Shown in pieces: positions 56,794 to 64,000 of a DNA stretch of 64,000 bases (the stretch's first letter is position 1; every line of letters starts with the position of its first letter). The notes under the pieces were generated by a model that worked only from the letters and a program-made list of their open reading frames with translations, made no database searches and was not told the DNA's origin. Source of the DNA: Geodermatophilaceae bacterium URHB0062 (GTDB lineage Bacteria > Actinomycetota > Actinomycetes > Mycobacteriales > Geodermatophilaceae); NCBI GenBank assembly GCA_000620185.1, contig JHVO01000005.1, positions 186,001-250,000 of the forward strand. Reading direction: 5' to 3'. The translations under genes were made by a program, and so were the position numbers.

Positions 56794-57710
56794 GTCCGTT
56801 CCCTCTCGATCAGCTGGTGCTTCAGGAAGTCCACCGTGCGGGTCAGTGCGTCCGACGCGGCATCGGGCGAACCGAGCCACATGTGGTCGGCGCCCTCGTA
56901 GAGGTAGATGTCGGCCTCGGCGCCCGCCTCGACCAGCGCCGTGTGCAGCCGCACGCTCTGCGCGCACGGGATCAGCCGGTCGGCCTCGCCGTGCAGCAGC
57001 AGGAACGGCGGGGCACCGGCGGAGACGTGGCCGACCGGGCTCGCCTGCGCGGCGAGCTCGGGCACGTGCGGTGCCGGGGCGCCGAGCAGCAATGCCTCGC
57101 GCGTCGACGGGTCGGCCGGGTCGGCGCCGGTGTCGGTCGCGACGGCGGCGACGTCGCTGGGGGCGTACCAGGCGGCGACGGCGGAGACCGCGCTCGACGG
57201 ACCGGCGACGCCGACGTCCCCCTCGAGGGCCGGGTCGGCCACCAGGCCGAGCAGCTCGGCGAGGTGGCCGCCGGCCGACTCGCCCCACGCGGCGATCCGC
57301 GCCGGGTCCACGCCGAGCTCGCCGGCGCGGCCACGCAGCCAGCGGACGGCGGCCTTCGCGTCGTGCAGCTGCGCCGGCCACCGGGCCTCGCCCGAGAGCC
57401 GGTAGTCGACGCTCGCGACGGCGACGCCGGCCTGCGCGACGAGCTCGAACGGGCTCGGATCGGCGCCGCGGTAGGCCGGTCCGGCGCTGTGCCGGCTGCC
57501 CACCCGCCAGCCCCCGCCGTGCAGGAACACGACGACCGGGTGCGGACCCGCCCCCACCGGGAGGTGGAGATCCAGCTCGAGCGGGCGGATGCCGGGGATC
57601 GCGGCGTACGGCATCCCGGACAGGATCCGGGTGCCGCCAGGTCCGGCGTGCGGCGGAGGGAGCGGCTGCTCGTGCGCGGGCGGCAGCAGCGGAAGCGCCG
57701 GCGGAGTCAC
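56790..57710 (-). CDS. alpha/beta hydrolase (esterase), HGGG type
   Basis: A 306-residue esterase/lipase-like enzyme from the chosen GTG. Oxyanion motif FLHGGGW (62-68), nucleophile Ser 145 in GESAGG, and the final LLHGEADRLIP and EGADHMW segments carry the Asp and His of the triad. It could hydrolyse an ester such as the depside formed by flavonol ring opening; that is inference from its neighbours. The N-terminus is uncertain: an ATG at 57614 would remove 32 Pro-rich residues. A 154-bp gap with short repeats separates it from the upstream cupin gene. Confidence 0.85.
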   Translation of the reverse strand: MTPPALPLLPPAHEQPLPPPHAGPGGTRILSGMPYAAIPGIRPLELDLHLPVGAGPHPVVVFLHGGGWRVGSRHSAGPAYRGADPSPFELVAQAGVAVASVDYRLSGEARWPAQLHDAKAAVRWLRGRAGELGVDPARIAAWGESAGGHLAELLGLVADPALEGDVGVAGPSSAVSAVAAWYAPSDVAAVATDTGADPADPSTREALLLGAPAPHVPELAAQASPVGHVSAGAPPFLLLHGEADRLIPCAQSVRLHTALVEAGAEADIYLYEGADHMWLGSPDAASDALTRTVDFLKHQLIERERT

Positions 57711-57745
57711 TCGGAGGCCATGCCTCTGGCCCGGTTCCGCGCGCC

Positions 57746-57857
57746 GGTCCGCTCCTCGCTCGAAGCCATCGGCCGCCTCCGCGGTCGCTCCGCTCCTCGC
57801 TCGTTCCTCGCTGCGATGCTCACTCCCTGTCGGCGGCTTCCTCGCTGCGATGCTCCC
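57746..57857. repeat. short interspersed GCTCCTCGCTCG / CCTCGCTGCGATGCTC repeats
   Basis: CCGCTCCTCGCTCG occurs at about 57748-57761 and 57790-57803. TTCCTCGCTGCGATGCTC occurs at about 57804-57821 and 57839-57856. They fill most of the gap between the cupin and alpha/beta hydrolase genes. Repeats of this kind are often scattered between genes in high-GC actinobacteria. Possible roles are RNA stem-loop or site of recombination. Confidence 0.7.
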
Positions 57858-57864
57858 GCCGGTG

Positions 57865-58431
57865 TCATCGGGCGTCCTGCGTGCCCGACCAGTCGAAGTC
57901 GCGGAAGAACTCCATGTGGTGGGTCTGTGCCGCGGCCTGCATGCGGGGAAAGTCGGGGATGAACGGCGGCTGCTCGGTGGTGGGCCGGTCGACCGGGGTG
58001 CCCATCTGCTGGAAGAACCGCTCGAAGCCGCCGGTCGCCGTACCGAGGATGCGGGCGGACTCCTCCACCTGGTACGCGTGGGCGAAGCCGGCCGGCACGT
58101 AGCCGAAGTCGCCGGGCTCGAGCAGCTGCGACGTCTTGGTGCCATCGCGGTCCTCGACGTAGACCCGGACCTTGCCCTCGACGATGTAGAAGGTCTCGTG
58201 GGTGTCGTGGTGCTTGTGCGCCGGGATCAGCTGGCCCTTGGGTGCCTCGCTGGTGAAGACGCCGAACTGGCCCTGGGTCTCGTCGCCGGAGAGCAGCACG
58301 GTGAACAGGTCGGTGAACAGCAGCGCGTGCTCACCCTCGCCGCGCTTGAGGAAGAAGGCCTCCGGCGACCCCGGGAGCACGCCCTTCCACTGCGGGCCCT
58401 TCTCGGGGTCGATCAGGTACTCGAAGCTCAT
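57865..58431 (-). CDS. cupin dioxygenase, quercetin 2,3-dioxygenase-like
   Basis: A 188-residue single-cupin protein. The first metal motif is AHKHHDTHETFYIVEG (His 72, His 74, Glu 79) and the second is PAGFAHAY (His 118). The opening MSFEYLIDPEKGPQWKG and the G-V-F-T-S-E-A-P-K-G segment resemble bacterial quercetin 2,3-dioxygenase-type cupins. Those open the central ring of flavonols and release carbon monoxide. It is the first gene of the operon and has a GGGGAG ribosome site. An operator-like 16-bp site and a 16-bp palindrome lie upstream. Other oxygenase or isomerase roles are possible for this fold. Confidence 0.85.
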   Translation of the reverse strand: MSFEYLIDPEKGPQWKGVLPGSPEAFFLKRGEGEHALLFTDLFTVLLSGDETQGQFGVFTSEAPKGQLIPAHKHHDTHETFYIVEGKVRVYVEDRDGTKTSQLLEPGDFGYVPAGFAHAYQVEESARILGTATGGFERFFQQMGTPVDRPTTEQPPFIPDFPRMQAAAQTHHMEFFRDFDWSGTQDAR

Positions 58432-58473
58432 GGGTTCTCCCCGGTCGGGTCGGCGGTGACGTGGTCGAGCATC

Positions 58474-58489
58474 GGTGACCGCGGTCACC
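58474..58489. promoter_or_regulatory. 16-bp palindrome upstream of the cupin operon
   Basis: GGTGACCGCGGTCACC is a perfect 16-bp palindrome between operator-like site 2 and the cupin start. An outer GACGTGG / CCACGTC pair surrounds it. It may be a second operator or a stem-loop in the mRNA leader. It shares GACCGCGGTC with the palindrome at 49305. Confidence 0.4.
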
Positions 58490-58502
58490 ACGTCCCCGCA
58501 TC

Positions 58503-58518
58503 TTCCATTGGTCGGCAG
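58503..58518. promoter_or_regulatory. operator-like site 2 (TTCCATTGGTCGGCAG)
   Basis: One of four similar sites. It matches site 4 (61901) at 14 of 16 bases and sites 1 and 3 at 13 of 16. It lies 72 bp upstream of the cupin gene and 68 bp before the divergent acyltransferase gene. Orientation relative to the minus-strand gene is the same as at the other sites. Confidence 0.62.
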
Positions 58519-58585
58519 AATTCGAGGGTGCAGGAAGGGGCGGAGGTCTCTGGCGCACGCGCCCGGACAGGCTGGACGGTGCCTC

Positions 58586-59974
58586 GTGGCGTTGACCCGA
58601 CTGCGCATGGACGAGCTCGTGAACGCCTGGGTGGGCGACGACGACACGCCCTTCCAGATCGCCCTCCTCGGCGTGTTCGACGCCGCGCCGTTCCTGCGGC
58701 GGGATACGACGCTGGACGTCCCGCGGATCCGTCGTGAGCTCGCAGTCCGGGCACGTGTCGTCCCGGCGCTGGGGCGGCGGGTGGTCTGGACCCGCCCGTG
58801 GGAGGGACTGCCCGTGTGGGCGCCGGACCCCTCGTTCGACCCCGACCGGCACATCGAGGCGGCGACCCTTCCACCGGGATCCGAGCTGCCGGACTGGGCG
58901 GCGAACCGGATCGTTCGTCCGCTTCCGCTCGACCGGCCGCTGTGGCGGGCGGAGGTGGTCGACGGGCTGCCCGGGCAGCGGTTCGCCGTCGTCATCGTCG
59001 TCCACCACGTCGCCGCCGACGGTGTGGCGGGGGTCGCCCTGGCCAGCTCGCTGCTCGATCCGTCCGCGGACGCCCCGCCCCGGACCGAGCATCAGGTGAG
59101 CGCACCTCCGCTGCCCTCCCACCGCGACCTCCTCCGGGACCGCCGCGACCGGGCCATAGCGGCGCTGCGCCGGTCACGGCTTCCGAGCGCCGCCTCGCTC
59201 CGCCGGCTCCGGGATCTCGCCGGCCAGATGCGCGACGCCTCCTCCGAGCTGCGCACCCGCACGTCGGAGACGTCCCTGCCGCGCCGTGTCGGGCCGGGCC
59301 GGCGGCTCGTGGTCGTGCGGCAACCGCTGGAGGAGCTGCGTCGGACCGGGCACTCCCTCGGGGTCACCGTCAACGACCTCCTGCTGACCGCCGTGGCAGG
59401 GGGCCTGCGGGACCTGCTCCAGGCACGTGGAGACGACGTCGACTCGCTGCGGATCCGTTCGTCCGTGCCGGCGGCGACCGGGGTCGGCGGGCAGGTCAGC
59501 GGCATCATGCTCGTCGATCTGCCCGTGGCCGAGAGCGATCCGCTCCGGAGCCTGAGGCGGATCAACGCCACGACAAGCGCCGCCAAACGACGGCTGTACG
59601 CGGGTGCCCCGGACGTCACCGACGTCCTGCACCTACCGCTGCCGTTGGCCCGGGTCGGCATGCGGTGGATGCGCCGATTCGGCGTCACCCGCGTCAACCT
59701 GTTCGTCACCGATGTCCCCGGGCCGACGGTGCCGCTGTGGTTGGCCGGCGCCCGGCTGCTCGAGGCCTTTCCGGTCGCGCCGCTGGTGCAGCACGTCGGG
59801 CTCGGGGTGGCCGCGCTCTCCTACGCCGGGGACCTCGCCGTCTCGGTGCACGCCGACGGCACGGTGACCGACCTCCCGCTGCTGGGTGCCGGCATCGCGG
59901 CGTCGTTCGAGCGCCTTCGCGAGGCGGCCGCGGAGGGCGCTCGCCCGCAGGCCACCGGGACCGGTTCGGAGTGA
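58586..59974 (+). CDS. wax ester synthase/diacylglycerol acyltransferase (WS/DGAT)-like
   Basis: A 462-residue acyl-CoA-dependent O-acyltransferase of the WS/DGAT family, which makes wax esters or triacylglycerol. The catalytic motif HHVAADG is at residues 140-146, and the later VTVNDLLLTAVAGGLRDLL and FVTDVPGPTVPLWLAGA segments are family hallmarks. The sequence is otherwise divergent from the well-known mycobacterial enzymes. I chose the GTG at 58586 since it keeps the N-terminal MDELVNAWVGDDDTPF segment. It is divergent from the cupin operon; any shared regulation is unproven. Confidence 0.88.
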   Translation: MALTRLRMDELVNAWVGDDDTPFQIALLGVFDAAPFLRRDTTLDVPRIRRELAVRARVVPALGRRVVWTRPWEGLPVWAPDPSFDPDRHIEAATLPPGSELPDWAANRIVRPLPLDRPLWRAEVVDGLPGQRFAVVIVVHHVAADGVAGVALASSLLDPSADAPPRTEHQVSAPPLPSHRDLLRDRRDRAIAALRRSRLPSAASLRRLRDLAGQMRDASSELRTRTSETSLPRRVGPGRRLVVVRQPLEELRRTGHSLGVTVNDLLLTAVAGGLRDLLQARGDDVDSLRIRSSVPAATGVGGQVSGIMLVDLPVAESDPLRSLRRINATTSAAKRRLYAGAPDVTDVLHLPLPLARVGMRWMRRFGVTRVNLFVTDVPGPTVPLWLAGARLLEAFPVAPLVQHVGLGVAALSYAGDLAVSVHADGTVTDLPLLGAGIAASFERLREAAAEGARPQATGTGSE

Positions 59975-59996
59975 CGGAAGCTCTCCGGTCGGCGCG

Positions 59997-60965
59997 TCAC
60001 GCGCGCGTCGGAACGCGCTCGCCCGCGACCACCTCGGCGATCAGGCCGAGCGCCCGGTCCACCGGCTCGATGCCGGCGTGCAGGTTGAGGAAGCCGTGCA
60101 GCATGCCGCGGACCAGCACCTGCCGGACGTCGACGCCGGCCACTGCGAGCTGCCCGGCGAAGACCTCGGCCGAGGCGCGCAGGTCGTCGTACTCGGAGTT
60201 CAGCAGCAGCACGGGGCACAGCCCCTCCAGGACGGCGCCGGCCGGCATCGCGTAGCCGTCGGCGCGGCTGGCCGCCCCACCGAGGTAGTTCTCCGTGATG
60301 GAGCGACGGTCCTCGGGCAGGAATCGGAGCAGCCGGGCGATCTCCTCCAGCAGCGGCGCCAGGGACGGCGACGGCGGGGGGACGACCGCGTGCAGGGTCG
60401 TGTACGCCAGCAGCAGGGCCGCGGGCACCCAGCCGTCGTCGTCCCGGAGGCGCAGCGCGGCACCGGTCGCGAGGTTGCCGCCGGCACTGGCGCCGCCGAG
60501 GGAGATCCGTTCCGGATCGATGCCGACGTCCGCCGCTGAGTCGCGCACCCAGCGGACGGCGGCGACCGCGTCGTCGTGCGGCACCGGATACGTCACGCCC
60601 CCGACGGCGAGGCGGTAGTCGACGCTCACCACGACCGCGCCGGCCCGCTGGCAGACCTGCCGCGCGGTCCAGTCGGCCTCGGGCATGTCGAGGTCGCCCA
60701 TCCGGAACGCGCCGCCGTGCAGCCAGACGAACCCGGGCACGTCGGACGCGCCGCCGATGGCGGAGTAGATCCGCACGGGGACCGGGCCGTGCGGGCCCGG
60801 AGCCGCGGTCTCGCGCACGTCCACAGCGGGCGGTGCCGGAGCGTCGGTGATCGACATGAACTCGTCCAGCCGGGCCCGGGTGACGGGATCGGCCAGGCCC
60901 TGCTCGAAGGACTCGATGCCCTCGAGCAGATGAAACCTCGCGCTCTGGCTGGCATGGATCGGCAT
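59997..60965 (-). CDS. alpha/beta hydrolase (HSL-like esterase)
   Basis: A 322-residue esterase of the hormone-sensitive-lipase-like group. Oxyanion HGG at residues 83-85 (VWLHGGAFRMGD), nucleophile Ser 160 in GGASAGG, Asp in SEYDDLRASAE and His in GMLHGFLNL. It would hydrolyse a small ester or lactone. It lies downstream of the IclR gene but has its own operator-like site (61007) 42 bp before its ATG, plus a 12-bp palindrome (60977-60988). It is likely part of the same catabolic regulon as the cupin operon. Confidence 0.9.
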   Translation of the reverse strand: MPIHASQSARFHLLEGIESFEQGLADPVTRARLDEFMSITDAPAPPAVDVRETAAPGPHGPVPVRIYSAIGGASDVPGFVWLHGGAFRMGDLDMPEADWTARQVCQRAGAVVVSVDYRLAVGGVTYPVPHDDAVAAVRWVRDSAADVGIDPERISLGGASAGGNLATGAALRLRDDDGWVPAALLLAYTTLHAVVPPPSPSLAPLLEEIARLLRFLPEDRRSITENYLGGAASRADGYAMPAGAVLEGLCPVLLLNSEYDDLRASAEVFAGQLAVAGVDVRQVLVRGMLHGFLNLHAGIEPVDRALGLIAEVVAGERVPTRA

Positions 60966-61006
60966 GGCGTGAGGCTCACCGATCGGTGCGCCGGGTCACA
61001 CGAGTC

Positions 61007-61022
61007 TGCCATTGAGCGGCAG
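61007..61022. promoter_or_regulatory. operator-like site 3 (TGCCATTGAGCGGCAG)
   Basis: Identical over 16 bp to site 1 at 52558. It lies between the IclR stop and the alpha/beta hydrolase start, 42 bp before the latter, with inverted ends TGCC-N7-GGCA. The position fits a promoter-overlapping operator. Confidence 0.68.
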
Positions 61023-61029
61023 GTGCGTT

Positions 61030-61854
61030 TCAGGAAGCAGGCGGCGGGCCGCCGAGTCCGATCGACCGGCATGCCCCCAGCCCACGCGAGATCGAGCGGG
61101 CCGCCGTACGCACAGCGGGGCCGAGCAGGCGTGGTTCGGCGTTCTCCTGCGGCACGACGACCGACAGCGCCGCGGCCACCTTGTCGTCCGCCCCGAAGAT
61201 CGGCGCCGCCACGCTGACCAGCGGCTCCGGCGCGCGGCGGCGCAGCGTCGCCAAGCCCTCGCGCCGGATCTCCGCCAGCGTGCGGCGCAGCGCCGCGGGC
61301 GAGACCGCGACGTTCTCGGGCTGGTGCATCAGCGGCTGGGCCAGCATCTCCTCCTGGAAGCCCGACTCGGCGAACGCGAGCAGCACCAGCCCGACACCGG
61401 TGGAGTGCAGCGGCAGGCGTCCGCCCACCCGGTAGAGGACGTTCATCGCCTGGTGCGCCGACAGCCGCTCGACGAGGAGGGCGTCGTCACCGTCGCGGAC
61501 GGCGAGCAGCACGTGCTGGCGCGTGACCTCCTCGAGGTCGCCCATGAACGGCAGGGCGACCTGCTTGAGGCCCTGTCCCCGCGGCGCGAGCGAGGCGACC
61601 TCCCACAGCCGCAGCCCCACGGTGAACCGGCCGTCGGTGCCCCGCTCGAGGGCGCCCCACTCCACCAGGCGTGAGGCGAGCCGCAGCGTCGAACTGGTCG
61701 GGATGCCGCTGCGCCGGCTCAGCTCGCCGAGGCTGAGCGACCGGTGCGTGGCGTCGAAGGACGCCAGCAGGGAGAGCGCCCGGTCGACGACGGGATCGCC
61801 CTGAGGAGGACGGCGACCACGCACCCGAGCCGGGGCGGGAGACGCATCTGTCAC
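61030..61854 (-). CDS. IclR-family transcriptional regulator
   Basis: A 274-residue regulator. A winged helix-turn-helix is at about residues 22-75 (LSLGELSRRSGIPTSSTLRL), followed by the IclR effector-binding domain (LPLHSTGVGLVLLAF, then VSVAAPIFGADDKVAAALSV). IclR proteins often control aromatic or sugar-acid catabolism and act as dimers or tetramers on short pseudo-palindromes. It sits among the genes it probably controls, and operator-like site 4 lies 47 bp upstream of its GTG, suggesting autoregulation. The effector is unknown. Confidence 0.93.
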   Translation of the reverse strand: MTDASPAPARVRGRRPPQGDPVVDRALSLLASFDATHRSLSLGELSRRSGIPTSSTLRLASRLVEWGALERGTDGRFTVGLRLWEVASLAPRGQGLKQVALPFMGDLEEVTRQHVLLAVRDGDDALLVERLSAHQAMNVLYRVGGRLPLHSTGVGLVLLAFAESGFQEEMLAQPLMHQPENVAVSPAALRRTLAEIRREGLATLRRRAPEPLVSVAAPIFGADDKVAAALSVVVPQENAEPRLLGPAVRTAARSISRGLGACRSIGLGGPPPAS

Positions 61855-61900
61855 AGCTCTGTCACCAACCCGTCACGATGAGGCGCGCACCACAGTTGTC

Positions 61901-61916
61901 TTCCATTGGTTGGCAT
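61901..61916. promoter_or_regulatory. operator-like site 4 (TTCCATTGGTTGGCAT)
   Basis: It matches site 2 at 14 of 16 bases. It lies between the divergent IclR and peptide-type transporter genes, 47 bp from the IclR start and 124 bp from the binding-protein start. It could serve either or both. Confidence 0.62.
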
Positions 61917-62039
61917 TGTGCCTGACGTCTCATCGGGGCCGCCCGCATCGTTCTCGCCAAGCCGAGCGATCGCTCCGGCCGGGCCGACGGATCGGCCGCC
62001 CACGACCCCTCCGTTTCCAGGCGAAGGAGCCAGCGCACC

Positions 62040-63596
62040 ATGAATCGATTCACGACCCGGACCGGCGCGGCGGTGATCGCGGTCGCGACCGCGACGTCGG
62101 TCGCGGCCTGCGGCGGTGGGAGCGGCGGCGGCGGCAGCAGCAGCGCGAGCGCCAGTGACACCCTGACCGTGGCGGTCGACGCCGACGCGGCGCCCAACGG
62201 CTACGACCCCCTCCTGTACTCGCAGGGTCAGTACACGTTCTTCAGCACCCTCTACGACGCGCTGTTCGTGACCGACGAGGACGGCAAGGCCCAGCCCAAC
62301 CTGGTCAGCCAGTTCTCGAACAGCCCGGACAACCTGAAGACGACGCTGACGCTCCGCGACGGCGTGACCTTCGCCGACGGCAAGAAGCTCGACTCCACCG
62401 TGGTGAAGGCGAACCTCGACCGCCGCACCGACCCGAAGCTGGAGGCCTACGGCCAGATCGGCAAGGGCCAGGCGTCGGAGATCACCGACGTCGCGGCCGC
62501 CGACCCGAAGACCGTCGTCATCACGTGGAAGGCGCCGCAGGCGACCCCCGAGAACAACCTGGCCGACACGGCCGGCGTCATCGTCGGCCCCGACGGCGTC
62601 GCGAACCCCGACTCGCTGGAGACCGAGCCGGACGGCTCCGGGCCCTACACCCTCGACGACGGGAAGAGCACCCGCGCCAGCAGCTACACGCTGGACAAGA
62701 ACGCACAGGCGTGGCACGCCGACGCGTGGAGCTTCGACCACGTCGTCTACAAGGTCATCACCGACCCGCAGGCCCTGGCCAACGCCGTCATCTCCGGTCA
62801 GGCCGACGTCGCGGGCATCCTCGACCCGACGACGATCGACCAGGTCGAGTCCAAGCAGAAGACCGTCAAGATCGGCGGCACCATCGTCGGCTTCCCGGTG
62901 ACCGACAAGAAGGGCGCCACGAACCCGGCCTTCGGCAACGAGAAGGCCCGGCAGGCGCTGCTGTACGCGACGGACCGCACGTCGCTCGTCGACCAGCTGC
63001 ACCAGGGCTCCCGCGCGACCTCGCAGCTCTTCCCCGAGGGCGCGACCGGCTTCGACGCGGGCCTCGACGACGAGTTCGGCTACGACCCGGACAAGGCCAA
63101 GCAGCTGCTGGCCGAGGCCGGCTACCCGAACGGCTTCGACGTGAACCTGACGGTCCTGGGCCAGCCCGACGAGGACGCCGTGGCGATCCAGAGCCAGTGG
63201 AAGAAGGTCGGCATCAACCTGAAGTTCGTGACGGCGACGTCGACCGACCAGGTCTTCGCCGCGGTCAACACCGACCCGGTCATCTTCGGGCCCTTCGCCG
63301 TCGGCTCCAACCCGGCCGGCTTCGTGGCCGGCGCGCTCTACGGCGGGTTCATGAACACCCAGGGCGCCAAGGAACCGGCCATCGACGCCTCGCTCGGTGC
63401 GGCGCTCGGTGCCAAGGGTGACGCCCAGAAGCAGACCCTGACCGACCTCAACCGGGCCATCACCGAGCACGCCTGGTACATCCCGGTCTACGAGGACTTC
63501 ACCTACTACGGCTACAACGCCGGCAAGGTGGCGGCCCCGGTCTTCGCCGGGACGAACAACTACCTCGTGCTCTCCGAGATCAAGCCCGCCAGCTGA
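62040..63596 (+). CDS. peptide/nickel-type ABC transporter substrate-binding lipoprotein
   Basis: A 518-residue family-5 extracellular solute-binding protein. Signal peptide with lipobox VAAC, Cys 24, then a Gly/Ser linker. The mature part has the DppA/OppA layout: LTVAVDADAAPNGYDPLLYS, LRDGVTFADGKKLDSTVVKANL and NEKARQALLYATDRTSLVDQL. Members bind peptides, but also glycosides, opines and other compounds. Given the divergent IclR gene and the nearby catabolic genes, the ligand may be the pathway's substrate. The ATG follows GCGAAGGAG. A strong hairpin separates it from the permease gene. Confidence 0.92.
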   Translation: MNRFTTRTGAAVIAVATATSVAACGGGSGGGGSSSASASDTLTVAVDADAAPNGYDPLLYSQGQYTFFSTLYDALFVTDEDGKAQPNLVSQFSNSPDNLKTTLTLRDGVTFADGKKLDSTVVKANLDRRTDPKLEAYGQIGKGQASEITDVAAADPKTVVITWKAPQATPENNLADTAGVIVGPDGVANPDSLETEPDGSGPYTLDDGKSTRASSYTLDKNAQAWHADAWSFDHVVYKVITDPQALANAVISGQADVAGILDPTTIDQVESKQKTVKIGGTIVGFPVTDKKGATNPAFGNEKARQALLYATDRTSLVDQLHQGSRATSQLFPEGATGFDAGLDDEFGYDPDKAKQLLAEAGYPNGFDVNLTVLGQPDEDAVAIQSQWKKVGINLKFVTATSTDQVFAAVNTDPVIFGPFAVGSNPAGFVAGALYGGFMNTQGAKEPAIDASLGAALGAKGDAQKQTLTDLNRAITEHAWYIPVYEDFTYYGYNAGKVAAPVFAGTNNYLVLSEIKPAS

Positions 63597-63611
63597 TCCG
63601 GGCCGGATGAC

Positions 63612-63646
63612 GGCCGGTGGCCGCGGCACCCCCGCGGCCACCGGCC
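63612..63646. terminator. 15-bp perfect hairpin between binding-protein and permease genes
   Basis: GGCCGGTGGCCGCGG and CCGCGGCCACCGGCC form a perfect 15-bp stem with a 5-nt loop, 15 bp after the binding-protein stop and 30 bp before the permease start. It is likely a partial terminator or 3'-end stabiliser that keeps the binding protein more abundant than the membrane subunits. Confidence 0.6.
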
Positions 63647-63676
63647 ACCCGCTCCCACCCCAGACGAGGAACCGCC

Positions 63677-64000
63677 ATGCTCGCCTACGTCGCCCGCCGC
63701 CTGGCCCTGGCCGTCGGCACGGTCTTCGCCGCAGTGCTGATCACCTTCCTGCTCGTCCACGCCGGCCAGGGCAGCCCGGGCGCCGTGAAGGCGGGCGCCG
63801 GTGCCTCCGCCGCCGAGATCGCACAGGCCAACCACGAGCTCGGCTGGGACCGCGCGCTGTGGGTCCAGTTCGCCGACACCATCGGCCACCTGATCCGCCT
63901 CGACTTCGGGACGTCGCTGATCGACGGCCGGGACCTCGGCCACGACCTGTTCACCCGGTTGCCGGTCACCGGTTCGATCGCCCTGCTGGCAACCCTGCTC
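63677..64000 (+). CDS. peptide-type ABC transporter permease, DppB-like (partial)
   Basis: The first 108 codons of a permease cut by the window end. The opening MLAYVARRLALAVGTVFAAV is the typical first span of DppB/OppB proteins, followed by the periplasmic region with the L-G-W-D-R-A-L-W-V-Q-F segment and FGTSLIDGRDLGHDLFTRLP. It has an ACGAGGA ribosome site. The rest of the transporter (second permease and ATPases) should follow beyond the window. Confidence 0.9.
   Translation, partial: MLAYVARRLALAVGTVFAAVLITFLLVHAGQGSPGAVKAGAGASAAEIAQANHELGWDRALWVQFADTIGHLIRLDFGTSLIDGRDLGHDLFTRLPVTGSIALLATLL

Overview
The window is a GC-rich (roughly 70 percent or more) actinobacterial chromosome segment. 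Strong third-position GC bias, many GTG starts, ATGA/GTGA gene overlaps, a DUF222/HNH (13E12-type) gene, a DUF5709 gene, a wax ester synthase and RNase J all point to Actinomycetia. Geodermatophilaceae (Geodermatophilus, Blastococcus, Modestobacter) is my best guess, an inference without a marker-gene comparison. I see no rRNA, tRNA, CRISPR array, transposase or prophage.

Layout. 0.1-1.4 kb: a secreted AOC-barrel protein and two small membrane proteins, then about 0.6 kb without a clear gene. 2.0-9.5 kb: a polyamine-type ABC transporter operon (potDABC) divergent from an FAD amine oxidase, plus an amidohydrolase. 9.6-18.7 kb: pgi, two aldehyde dehydrogenases, a two-subunit 3-oxoacid CoA-transferase, a MEDS/HATPase regulator and an APC permease. 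18.7-23.6 kb: a redox-signalling set made of a UBP-type zinc finger, DUF5709, a response regulator fused to a thioredoxin-reductase-like flavoprotein, and a cNMP-domain histidine kinase. 23.8-27.4 kb: a tightly overlapped operon of a NapA-like molybdoenzyme lacking its iron-sulfur cysteines, a helical protein and a YaaH-type membrane protein. 27.4-41 kb: housekeeping and miscellaneous genes (methyltransferases, pdxY, a Na+/H+ antiporter, RNase J, a large membrane protein, a patatin). 41-44.3 kb: a flavin-based transmembrane electron-transfer operon (ferric-reductase-like protein, FMN-binding protein, ApbE). 44.3-49.1 kb: ATP-grasp, UPF0303, a universal stress protein and a ribose/fructose-type sugar ABC transporter.

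49.6-64 kb is the most interesting part. It is a catabolic region with a GH1 beta-glucosidase, an FAD aromatic monooxygenase, a DUF3500 protein, a fumarylacetoacetate-hydrolase-family enzyme, two alpha/beta hydrolases, a quercetinase-like cupin, an IclR regulator and the start of a peptide-type ABC transporter. Four near-identical 16-bp sites (consensus T[GT]CCATTG[AG][GT][CT]GGCA[GT]) lie in the same orientation upstream of the monooxygenase/glucosidase operon, the cupin operon, the second hydrolase and the IclR gene. I read this as a regulon under the local IclR protein. The gene set would fit stepwise breakdown of a flavonoid or other phenolic glycoside: deglycosylation, cupin ring opening, ester hydrolysis, hydroxylation, then ring-fission product hydrolysis. 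The substrate is inferred, not shown.
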